A stretch of 6,967 nt of DNA from Pseudomonadota bacterium (GTDB lineage Bacteria; Pseudomonadota; Alphaproteobacteria; Rs-D84), in the NCBI GenBank assembly GCA_030531915.1, contig JAUNMD010000050.1:1-6967 (forward strand), in the 5' to 3' direction. Below are positions 1-5,310 of the stretch, in pieces (positions within the stretch are counted from its first letter, which is position 1; each line of letters starts with the position of its first letter). A model generated the notes under the pieces. That model was not told the origin of the DNA. It worked only from the letters and a program-made list of their open reading frames with translations, and did not search any database. The translations under genes were made by a program, and so were the position numbers.

Positions 1-1
1 T

Positions 2-199
2 GCGCTGGTGCTGAACGCGCGCAGTGTCGTTCTGGTGCATAATCACCCAACACCAAATAAATCTTTTTCAACCGCAGACATAGAAATCACCACCGTGGTC
101 AGGGATTTATTGGCCGCGGCGGGAATTGAATTGTTTGATCATTTTGTTGTGTCGGGTTCGATTGTATATTCGGCACGTAATATGTTTTTATTAAAATAA
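2..199 (+). CDS. radC: RadC family JAB-domain protein, C-terminal 65 residues (5' end outside window)
   Basis: Only the last 65 codons are present; the frame is open to the left edge (codons GCG CTG precede a GTG at 8, which is internal rather than a start). The fragment contains the metal-binding JAMM/MPN+ signature HNHP followed by seven residues, then S-x-x-D (HNHPTPNKSFSTAD), then the RadC-like tail with IELFDHFVVSG. This is the typical end of the RadC (UPF0758) family, in which two His and one Asp bind zinc; the upstream Glu lies outside the window. Despite its name, the family's biochemical role is unsettled, and a DNA-repair role has been questioned. It ends at a TAA (197-199) and overlaps the tail of the convergent 207-aa gene by 9 bp. 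The family call is firm. Orthology to a particular RadC cannot be judged from a fragment. Confidence -1.
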   Translation, partial: ALVLNARSVVLVHNHPTPNKSFSTADIEITTVVRDLLAAAGIELFDHFVVSGSIVYSARNMFLLK

Positions 200-814
200 A
201 TCTGCAACATCACACACCACGCGCATCTGCGCCGCGTCCGACGCATTCAGTTCGCCGTGACGAAACGCATACGTCGTTTTTGTTGCCATTGTTGGTGTAA
301 TCCACGTGTCAGCCCATTCGCGCGAAATAATGTCAACCCGAAATGCCGGCCGAAATACAAAGCGCAATTTGCGCAGGGCGCATTCTGCCCCCTCGGTCGT
401 GCGGAATCCATCGGGCGTAATGTCCATATAGCCATTTTTAGTATTCAGTTCCAATTTATATTCATAATAGAAATGGTCTGTGCCGTTTTCAACGCGGGTG
501 CGTGTTATGCGGTCAATGCGACCATCTGAATTTATGTCGCGGTTAAAGACATCAATGCTGGCAATGCCTGCACCATATTCGTCCAGTTCGCCCGCCGTCG
601 CGGCGTCTGGTGTGCCCAATCCATCGTTAAATTCGCCGTTCGCATCGCGTGATGGGACGGTGTCGTCCACAATGGCAGTGGGTGAAACAACGGTGTTGGT
701 GCTGGTTACAAATGGATTTTTCCCACCCAGTAAAATATACAGCATAACCCCAATCGCCACCAGCATAATGGTGAACATAATATTGAATCCAATACTGCCA
801 CGTTGTGCGTTCAT
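191..814 (-). CDS. Single-pass membrane protein with an extracytoplasmic domain, unknown function (207 aa)
   Basis: I do not recognise a family. A hydrophobic segment at about residues 10-30 (FNIMFTIMLVAIGVMLYILL), after a short N-terminus with one Arg, looks like an uncleaved anchor leaving the rest outside the cytoplasm. Residues 31-85 are rich in Thr, Asp, Gly and Ala and probably flexible. Residues 85-125 contain DINSDGRID, which fits a DxNxDGxxD calcium-binding loop (D93, N95, D97, D101) as in dockerin or FG-GAP/VCBS-type repeats, followed by alternating beta-like residues (RITRTRVENG, FYYEYKLEL). Two cysteines, C145 and C201, could form a disulfide. The ATG at 814-812 is preceded by AGAGGA at good spacing, lying inside the end of the upstream 435-aa gene, whose stop is only 3 nt away, so the two are probably translationally coupled. 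The last codons overlap the radC stop region. Calcium binding is an inference. Confidence -1.
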   Translation of the reverse strand: MNAQRGSIGFNIMFTIMLVAIGVMLYILLGGKNPFVTSTNTVVSPTAIVDDTVPSRDANGEFNDGLGTPDAATAGELDEYGAGIASIDVFNRDINSDGRIDRITRTRVENGTDHFYYEYKLELNTKNGYMDITPDGFRTTEGAECALRKLRFVFRPAFRVDIISREWADTWITPTMATKTTYAFRHGELNASDAAQMRVVCDVADLF

Positions 815-817
815 GAA

Positions 818-2125
818 TTATTCCTCTATGATGCGGCCTGATTCCCAGCCCTCAATCGCGCGAATTGCGTCAACCACACGGGACAGTTCGCCATCGCTTA
901 AATCGCTGATGCGACGATTGATGTTCAGGCCTGTAATCTGTTGAATCCGTCTGTGATATGCCGCTGTGTTGTTTTCAGACGGCGGTGCATACCGCGTGAT
1001 TGCACGCGCAATGGTCAGGTTATTGTACGATTTCCCACGCAGCAGCGATGAAACCGCACGCGTGCCCGTTTCTTCGTCGGGAAATACGGCAAATCCGCCC
1101 GCCTGACCAATCGCGCCCGCCTTGCGCGAAAATTCAGAATAACGAATGTTCCCGGGGTTCAGGTTTCGCCACGCGCGTGTACCGCCCGTGCGACGCACAC
1201 GACGCCCATCTGCGGTCGTGTACACAACGTCACGCCCCGCGGCGGTGGCCGACGTGTATTCCTGTGCCGATGGATTGCTGGGGTGACGCACAGACGGATT
1301 ATTTGGCATCGGGTCGCGTTGGGACGGTGATGGTATCAGCCGTTCTGGTGGAAATTCAACCGATGGCATATTTTCCACCGGTAATTCACCATTCGGCAAT
1401 TCTGGTGGAAATTCAACCGATGGCATATTTTCCACCGGTAATTCACCATTCGGCAATTTACCAAACACGCCATCATCAATTTTTATCTTGTCGCGAAGCA
1501 TGGTTGCCGTGCCATCAGGTGCGCGCCTCAAAATTTCCAGTAATCTTTCCTTGTCATCGTTTGATAAATTTTGTGAAATCGGTTCAAATTCGCCGCCGGC
1601 GTTATCGGGAATATCTATTTTGTTGTCTGTGTTGTTGATTGGCGCATCATCAGTGTCGTCTGCGATATCGTCCGTTGTGACATTCGTGCGCACCACGCCG
1701 GAATCGTATATATCAATGCTTTCATACAAATCGGTCTGCTGGGGCGACATCTTTTTCTGGCGCATGTCCAGCATTTCATTTACCGTATCAATATTTACCG
1801 CAACCGTCCGACACCCGCGCGCAAATAAATCCCCGCCATATATCATATTCAGTATCGCACCCGCCGCCGCCAGCGTCCCAAACATAATCGTTAAATTACG
1901 CAGGTTCATAAATATGTTGTTTTTTGCACCGCGTATCATTGATATGGCCCAGCCAAAAATCAACATACCCGTGATAAAGGTTATAATAACCCATGCGTAT
2001 TCGGTAAATGTCTGAAAACTGCGCAGAATGCAAGACGGGTCTTCGATGTACAGGTTCGCCCCGTCCGCCCCCAAAACGTGGAATCCGGCATTGGACAGCA
2101 ATCTAATAATTGTTGCGGTTTCCAT
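818..2125 (-). CDS. Two-TM membrane protein with C-terminal NPGNIR-type domain (possible cell-wall-active or phage-structural-like), 435 aa
   Basis: Order of parts: an N-terminal stretch (1-40) with one Cys; two hydrophobic segments at about 43-64 (AWVIITFITGMLIFGWAISMI) and 77-97 (LTIMFGTLAAAGAILNMIY) separated by a basic loop; an acidic linker (130-220); two identical 19-residue repeats, LPNGELPVENMPSVEFPPE (224-242 and 243-261); a Pro/Ser-rich stretch (262-290); and a compact C-terminal domain (about 313-428). That domain has NLNPGNIR, GGFAVFPDEETGTRAVSSLL, ITRYAPPSENNTAAY and ISDLSDGE. I associate this pattern (RNxNPGNIR... RYAPPSENDTAAY) with phage structural or virion-associated proteins and some putative muramidases; no catalytic activity is proven. 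The two-TM head resembles small secretion-channel or pilin-like subunits in topology only. It lies 17 nt after the 363-aa gene and 3 nt before the 207-aa gene. The ATG at 2125 has a poor Shine-Dalgarno, but no better in-frame start is visible upstream. Confidence -1.
   Translation of the reverse strand: METATIIRLLSNAGFHVLGADGANLYIEDPSCILRSFQTFTEYAWVIITFITGMLIFGWAISMIRGAKNNIFMNLRNLTIMFGTLAAAGAILNMIYGGDLFARGCRTVAVNIDTVNEMLDMRQKKMSPQQTDLYESIDIYDSGVVRTNVTTDDIADDTDDAPINNTDNKIDIPDNAGGEFEPISQNLSNDDKERLLEILRRAPDGTATMLRDKIKIDDGVFGKLPNGELPVENMPSVEFPPELPNGELPVENMPSVEFPPERLIPSPSQRDPMPNNPSVRHPSNPSAQEYTSATAAGRDVVYTTADGRRVRRTGGTRAWRNLNPGNIRYSEFSRKAGAIGQAGGFAVFPDEETGTRAVSSLLRGKSYNNLTIARAITRYAPPSENNTAAYHRRIQQITGLNINRRISDLSDGELSRVVDAIRAIEGWESGRIIEE
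1343..1456. repeat. Perfect tandem duplication, 2 x 57 bp, in frame inside the 435-aa gene
   Basis: Bases 1343-1399 and 1400-1456 are identical with no mismatch over 57 bp, and the identity continues two more bases (TT) into 1457-1458. The length is a multiple of three, so the reading frame is kept and the protein gains a second copy of a 19-residue Pro/Glu-rich unit (residues 224-261). Identity at synonymous positions shows a recent duplication or homogenisation, and copy number could vary between strains. Confidence -1.
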
Positions 2126-2142
2126 GTGCGCCCATTTGTTGC

Positions 2143-3234
2143 CTATTTTTTCGATGCAACACCTGTAAAGAACCCAGGCATGGCGAAATCATCATCATTC
2201 GCGGCAATGCCCGCCCAACCGAACAAATCCCCCATCAGGCCGGTGTCGTCACGTTTTGCCTTTTTGAATGGCAAAATGTTTTTCAGTTTGCCGATTTTAC
2301 CACGTGCCTCGGTTTTCTTTGGTGTTGGGATTTTGTCCTGATTTTCTGCAAATTCTGTTGCCAATTGGGCCAGTGTTGCGTCCGTATCGTCATCGTCGGC
2401 ATCTGATGTGCCATCTGTTGTGTCCACAGGGGCGGGCGACATATCAAATTCATCGTCTGCGCTTTGCGCCACGTCTTCGTCCATATGATCTTCGCGCAGT
2501 GGCGTCATACTTTCCAACAACTGTTCCAGTGTTTTTTCAATCGGTTCTTCGGGTGCTTCGTCGGTAATGTCGGTTGTTGCAACCTGAACCGTGTCGGTTT
2601 CGGTAATCACGGGTTCTGCATCAACAACGGCGGGTTCGGCAACCACGCTTTCTGTAATATTTTCCTCAACACTTTCTGCTACAACCTCAACCGGTTCGGC
2701 GGTGTCGGCAACGTCAATGTCTGGCGCGCTTTCTGTTACGTCGGCAACCACTGGTTCGGGTTCATCTGCTGGCTTTGATGTCAGCACGGACAAGATTGAA
2801 CTAACATTCGCGGGCGCATCTGCCACTGTGACCGGTTCGGATTCTGGTTCTGCCGCCTCTGTTGCCTCTGTCACAACAACCGCGTCTGGTACAACTTCTT
2901 CTGCCTTGGTGATCTTGGCGGGGCGACCGCGTGATTTCTTTTTAGGTTTTTCTGGTTCGATTTCTGGGGCGGGTTCTATATCAATAACAGGTTCTGGTAT
3001 AATTTCTGGGGTGACCGTTTCCATAACGGGGGTGTCATCAATCGCGACCGCTGGTTCTGGTTGCAAATGCGCATCATCGGTCGCGCCCAATGCATTATCA
3101 TTGTCCACCGGAACGCCGAACAAAACCGTATCAGAATCCAAACCTAATGCACCGCGTACCTCTTCAAAAGCGGCGCGAATATCGGCCATATCAAAGATTT
3201 CACTGCCAGAAATATAGATTATTTTCGTTTTCAT
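2143..3234 (-). CDS. Acidic low-complexity protein with AT-hook-like patch, unknown function (363 aa)
   Basis: Not recognised. Residues 1-45 look like a small folded head (KTKIIYISGSEIFDMADI... ALGLDSDTVLFGVPVD). Residues 50-300 are almost entirely Glu, Asp, Val, Ala, Pro and Thr, probably an extended, disordered acidic linker. It is interrupted at 97-107 by a basic patch PKKKSRGRPAK containing RGRP, the core of an AT hook. The C-terminus is different again: a Lys/Arg-rich segment (about 306-328) followed by a Gly/Phe-rich tail (GDLFGWAGIAANDDDF, then AMPGFF) that looks like a conserved short motif. No signal peptide or membrane segment is visible, so it is probably cytoplasmic. It is the first gene of the leftward operon. 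The ATG at 3234 follows GGGGGACAGG, a weak ribosome site, and a perfect extended -10 element. DNA or nucleoid contact through the RGRP patch is only a suggestion; the patch may be fortuitous within low complexity. Confidence -1.
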   Translation of the reverse strand: MKTKIIYISGSEIFDMADIRAAFEEVRGALGLDSDTVLFGVPVDNDNALGATDDAHLQPEPAVAIDDTPVMETVTPEIIPEPVIDIEPAPEIEPEKPKKKSRGRPAKITKAEEVVPDAVVVTEATEAAEPESEPVTVADAPANVSSILSVLTSKPADEPEPVVADVTESAPDIDVADTAEPVEVVAESVEENITESVVAEPAVVDAEPVITETDTVQVATTDITDEAPEEPIEKTLEQLLESMTPLREDHMDEDVAQSADDEFDMSPAPVDTTDGTSDADDDDTDATLAQLATEFAENQDKIPTPKKTEARGKIGKLKNILPFKKAKRDDTGLMGDLFGWAGIAANDDDFAMPGFFTGVASKK

Positions 3235-3261
3235 AAAACCTGTCCCCCAATAAACAGGGTT

Positions 3262-3270
3262 ATTATATCA
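3262..3270 (-). promoter_or_regulatory. Extended -10 promoter for the leftward three-gene operon
   Basis: Read on the minus strand, 3270-3262 is TGATATAAT: a perfect TATAAT preceded by TGn, the extended -10 form that tolerates a weak -35. No good -35 is seen 16-18 bp upstream. Transcription would begin near 3255, about 20 nt before the ATG at 3234. Confidence -1.
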
Positions 3271-3280
3271 CATTTTAGTG

Positions 3281-3309
3281 TTGAACGCATATAAAAAATA
3301 TCTTACACT
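3281..3309 (+). promoter_or_regulatory. Sigma-70-like promoter for the coiled-coil gene/zapA pair, possibly leaderless
   Basis: TTGAAC (3281-3286) and TACACT (3304-3309) are separated by exactly 17 bp. The -10 matches consensus at four of six positions and the -35 at four of six. Initiation 7 nt after the -10 falls on the A of the ATG at 3316, so the mRNA may have no 5' leader. This agrees with the lack of a usable Shine-Dalgarno: the only G-rich run, GGGGG at 3310-3314, is 1 nt from the ATG. A different -10 within the AT run 3288-3304 remains possible. Confidence -1.
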
Positions 3310-3315
3310 GGGGGC

Positions 3316-3525
3316 ATGGCAGACATAAAACAGCAAATTTTTCAAGAATTAAACGCACTGGAAGAGGCCGCCGCCCGCCTGCGCGGAACGGCCGTCGCCG
3401 CCGGCAAACAGACGGATTTAGAGGTTGCAATTTTAACCGAACAGGTTCGTACCCTGCGCGATAAAAACGCCCGTGCCGTCCAAATGATTGATAAATCTGT
3501 TTCGATATTAAAGAAGTTAAAATGA
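3316..3525 (+). CDS. Small coiled-coil protein encoded upstream of zapA (69 aa)
   Basis: The 69 residues are almost wholly helical, with heptad-like spacing of Leu, Ile, Val and Ala (IFQELNALEEAAARL, then LEVAILTEQVRTLRDK, then VSILKKLK), no Cys, no membrane segment and a basic end. Short coiled-coil proteins encoded directly before zapA are common in alphaproteobacteria (DUF4164-like) and are usually thought of as ZapB-like partners of division proteins; the identity here rests on size, composition and position, not on a diagnostic motif. Its TGA stop overlaps the zapA ATG (ATGA, 3522-3525), so the two are translationally coupled and probably made in similar amounts. The start at 3316 is the first ATG after the promoter, and the transcript may be leaderless. 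Confidence -1.
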   Translation: MADIKQQIFQELNALEEAAARLRGTAVAAGKQTDLEVAILTEQVRTLRDKNARAVQMIDKSVSILKKLK

Positions 3526-3800
3526 GTGTCGTTTCAATACCCATTGTGAACAAAAACTATCCCATGGGGTGCGAAGATGGCCAAGAATCGCGCCTGATTG
3601 AATTGGGAAAAATGGTTGATATGCGCGCCCGCGAAATTTTGGATAAAATCGGCCCGTTGCCTGAAAACGCACTGTTGGCGACATTGTGCATTGTTCTGGC
3701 GGACGAGGTGCATAACAGACCCGCGCCCGCTGCAACCGATGCGGACTTAAAGGAAATCTTGGCACGAATCCGTGAAATTAAACATAAAATTGCACAATAA
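3522..3800 (+). CDS. zapA: Cell division protein ZapA (FtsZ-ring-associated), 92 aa
   Basis: ZapA binds and bundles FtsZ filaments at the cytokinetic ring in the cytoplasm. The N-terminal half fits the family: a first beta strand (VVSIPIVNKNYPMGC), then EDGQESRLIELGKMVDMRAREI, matching the conserved region around GxExRL and the following helix, then a hydrophobic helix (ALLATLCIVLADEV). The C-terminal helix (about 70-92, ADLKEILARIREIKHKIAQ) is the expected dimer or tetramer coiled coil. The length is normal for the family, so the gene seems complete. The ATG overlaps the stop of the preceding coiled-coil gene, with a GAAG-type ribosome site inside that gene. A strong hairpin terminator begins directly after the stop. 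The 6S RNA gene often found after zapA in other proteobacteria is not present here. Confidence -1.
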   Translation: MSVVSIPIVNKNYPMGCEDGQESRLIELGKMVDMRAREILDKIGPLPENALLATLCIVLADEVHNRPAPAATDADLKEILARIREIKHKIAQ

Positions 3801-3826
3801 AAAATGCGCCCATTTGGGCGCGTTTT
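3801..3826. terminator. Bidirectional intrinsic terminator between zapA and the 378-aa gene
   Basis: The stem is GCGCCC (3806-3811), loop ATTT, GGGCGC (3816-3821), extended by a T-G wobble and four A-T pairs (3801-3804 with 3823-3826). On the plus strand it is followed by a TTTT tract after zapA; on the minus strand, by a run of six T after the 378-aa gene, whose stop is at 3832-3830. One hairpin therefore serves both convergent genes. Confidence -1.
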
Positions 3827-3829
3827 GAT

Positions 3830-4966
3830 TTACATCGTATGCTGTGCAAATTCGCGCAACATAATGTTTTGCTGGGGCGCGTATGCCAACATTCCATTGT
3901 TTTTTGCCATGGTTGCCTGCGCGGGCTCTTTGAAATAGCGGCTGCGCACCATGTCCAACAACGCGGGGCGTGGCATCGCGTTCAGGTTTGGACGCGGGCT
4001 GGACGTTGTATCATTGCGTTGCAAGAATGATACCAACGCGGAATCAGGCATCGCCTCTATACGTTGCCATTCGGCGGCATATTGGGCACGTGCAATCTTG
4101 CGCGTGTCGGCGGCAAATACATTCGACGCGTCCCATGTTTCAAACAAATCACCGATTGTTTCGCGGTTATGGCCGGTATAGATATAGCGACCTTTTTCAT
4201 CTGGGACAAATTTCCCATTTTCGATGCGTCCGCGTCCCAACAGCATAATCATATGGAACTTGTTTTTGCTGCCGCGATAGCGGGGCACAACCAGCATCGT
4301 GCCAGCGGACAATTCATCTGCGGAAAAATTCTTGGCCGCAAACTGTGCGGCAACCGCATTGCGCACGGAATCAGGCGCGTTTTGCGCAACCTTGCGACGG
4401 GCCATGTATTTGCCCAACGCGACGTTATATGCGCTGTCAGATTCGAACATTTGCCCTTCGTGAATGGCGTTCTGATATTCTGGTGCAGCGTATTTTTTGC
4501 GCATTTCGGACTTGAACGCGATACATGCACGGCTGGCATCCGTTGGCACAATGGTCAATGTGTCGCCCATATCGCGCAATGCACGGTTCAGTTGTGTGTA
4601 TTGCCCATACACACAGTGATACCCAACCGGCGCACCCGGCAATTCTTGGCGAACGGCACTGCGGTATTTAACCGTGCCCAACAAAGGTTTTAATTTTTGC
4701 TGTGCGGTCAACATATTATCGACATATTTATCAACCAAATCGTCGGCCTTTTTGTCCAAAGACATCTGATCCAGTTGTGATTTCATTTCTGGATTCATGA
4801 TGTCAATCATTGCACTAAATGGATTTGCGCTGGAATCCATTGCCGCGATGGTATGTGCACTGGTCGCCGTTTGTGCGCTGGCATTGGAATTGCTGGCACG
4901 TGACAGGCCCGCCAAAACCACAGACGCCGGAATCAGCACATACGGAACAATTTTTTTGAATGACAT
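3830..4966 (-). CDS. Secreted protein of unknown function, possible papain-like fold (378 aa)
   Basis: Residues 1-31 form a Sec-type signal peptide: two Lys (4-5), a hydrophobic core (VPYVLIPASVVLAGL) and a likely cleavage after ASA (29-31); no lipobox Cys, so it is probably periplasmic or exported. Residues 55-95 are helical and charged. The centre (115-275) has GYHCVYGQYTQLNRAL (C118), then LSAGTMLVVPRY, KFHMIMLLGRG (H238) and YIYTGHNRET (N267). A Cys before a helix, then a His at the start of a strand, then an Asn/Asp resembles the order in papain-like, CHAP or NlpC-type hydrolases, and GTMLVVPR with HMIMLLG is like their strand pattern; this is inference from spacing, not a recognised family match. 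The C-terminal 80 residues are helical and Gln/Met/Ala-rich. The start is fixed by a perfect AGGAGG at 4978-4973, 6 nt upstream. It is monocistronic, convergent with zapA. Confidence -1.
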   Translation of the reverse strand: MSFKKIVPYVLIPASVVLAGLSRASNSNASAQTATSAHTIAAMDSSANPFSAMIDIMNPEMKSQLDQMSLDKKADDLVDKYVDNMLTAQQKLKPLLGTVKYRSAVRQELPGAPVGYHCVYGQYTQLNRALRDMGDTLTIVPTDASRACIAFKSEMRKKYAAPEYQNAIHEGQMFESDSAYNVALGKYMARRKVAQNAPDSVRNAVAAQFAAKNFSADELSAGTMLVVPRYRGSKNKFHMIMLLGRGRIENGKFVPDEKGRYIYTGHNRETIGDLFETWDASNVFAADTRKIARAQYAAEWQRIEAMPDSALVSFLQRNDTTSSPRPNLNAMPRPALLDMVRSRYFKEPAQATMAKNNGMLAYAPQQNIMLREFAQHTM

Positions 4967-4972
4967 TTTTTA

Positions 4973-4978
4973 CCTCCT
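4973..4978 (-). promoter_or_regulatory. Consensus ribosome binding site of the 378-aa secreted protein
   Basis: The minus strand reads AGGAGG, 6 nt before the ATG at 4966-4964. It is the only full-consensus Shine-Dalgarno seen in the window and decides the start. It suggests the protein is well translated. Confidence -1.
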
Positions 4979-5001
4979 TTGCAATCAAACAGACACACCC
5001 A

Positions 5002-5013
5002 GACCGTACGGTC
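5002..5013. promoter_or_regulatory. Perfect 12-bp palindrome, candidate operator of the 378-aa gene
   Basis: GACCGTACGGTC is its own reverse complement. It lies 35 bp upstream of the 378-aa ATG, just before its ribosome site, where a dimeric repressor site would be expected. No regulator can be named, and it is short enough to be chance. Confidence -1.
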
Positions 5014-5228
5014 ATGGTATGTTGATATCGTTTTTGTTTTTGATTGGTTCACCGCGATACAAAAATTTCGCGATGTACATTCAGACAATTTGGAAATCCA
5101 AACCGCCCCGACTTGCCATAATTATTTACCGGCAGCCCGCCCCATACGGGGAACCAAAGTTTGTATATACATATAATAGTTATGCGCGATAAAATTTCAA
5201 GTGGAAAATTGAAAAATTATTAAATTTT

Positions 5229-5243
5229 TTAATGAATTTTTAA
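5229..5243. promoter_or_regulatory. TTAA-N7-TTAA motif resembling a CtrA site, upstream of parC
   Basis: TTAA at 5229-5232 and 5240-5243 are separated by exactly 7 bp, the spacing of the full CtrA box (TTAA-N7-TTAAC) of alphaproteobacterial cell-cycle promoters. The final C is replaced by T. A further TTAA lies at 5220-5223. It is 67 bp before the parC ATG. The surrounding DNA is very AT-rich, so chance occurrence is a real possibility. Confidence -1.
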
Positions 5244-5252
5244 TTTGCCCCT

Positions 5253-5270
5253 GAAAAAAAGGATTTTTTC
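5253..5270. repeat. AT-rich inverted repeat in the parC leader region
   Basis: GAAAAAA (5253-5259), loop AGGA, TTTTTTC (5264-5270). The weak A-T stem is followed on the plus strand by a long T-rich stretch (to 5286). It could be a weak terminator or attenuator-like element, or simply AT-rich sequence. Confidence -1.
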
Positions 5271-5310
5271 TGTTGTTATTTTTTTTCAAATGTTCTAAAT
5301 TTCGGGGGAA

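Larger units (their letters stand above)
4967..5310. other. Divergent intergenic region between the 378-aa gene and parC
   Basis: This 344-bp stretch holds no convincing gene. The left part (4980-5160) is of ordinary composition, with a 12-bp perfect palindrome, a near-palindrome TTTGGAAATCCAAA (5089-5102) and CGCGAT three times (5053, 5069, 5185). The right part (about 5187-5300) is very AT-rich with short inverted repeats: TTTCAA/TTGAAA (5195-5214), ATTAAA/TTTAAT (5219-5233) and GAAAAAA/TTTTTTC (5253-5270). TATAAT occurs at 5172-5177 without a good -35. A TGT-TCTAAA at 5291-5299 is a weak extended -10 for parC. No clear promoter for the 378-aa gene was found. Confidence -1.

Noticed and set aside
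1343..1456. Tandem repeat considered as a CRISPR or mobile-element remnant
   Set aside because: Only two directly adjacent in-frame copies with no spacers and no terminal inverted repeats; a simple coding duplication explains it.
1000..1638. Plus-strand ORF of 212 codons opposite the 435-aa gene
   Set aside because: The opposite strand encodes a domain-bearing protein in a consistent operon; this ORF has an irregular Cys/His/Arg-rich shadow composition.
2591..3217. Long plus-strand ORF (208 codons) rich in Ser, Gly, Thr and Val
   Set aside because: It is the antisense shadow of the low-complexity acidic gene; its composition mirrors the Glu/Asp/Val/Pro codons of the other strand and it has no ribosome site.
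3801..3829. 6S RNA gene searched for after zapA
   Set aside because: Only a terminator fits in the 29 bp between zapA and the end of the convergent gene.
4064..4693. Plus-strand ORF of 209 codons opposite the secreted-protein gene
   Set aside because: The minus-strand gene has a consensus ribosome site and signal peptide; this ORF has neither.
5182..5223. Small 13-codon ORF (MRDKISSGKLKNY) just after a TATAAT
   Set aside because: No ribosome site, no -35, and it ends in AT-rich DNA; it is too short to support without conservation.
5290..5298. Three-codon ORF ATG TTC TAA before parC, a possible regulatory upstream ORF
   Set aside because: No ribosome site, and chance occurrence in AT-rich sequence is likely.
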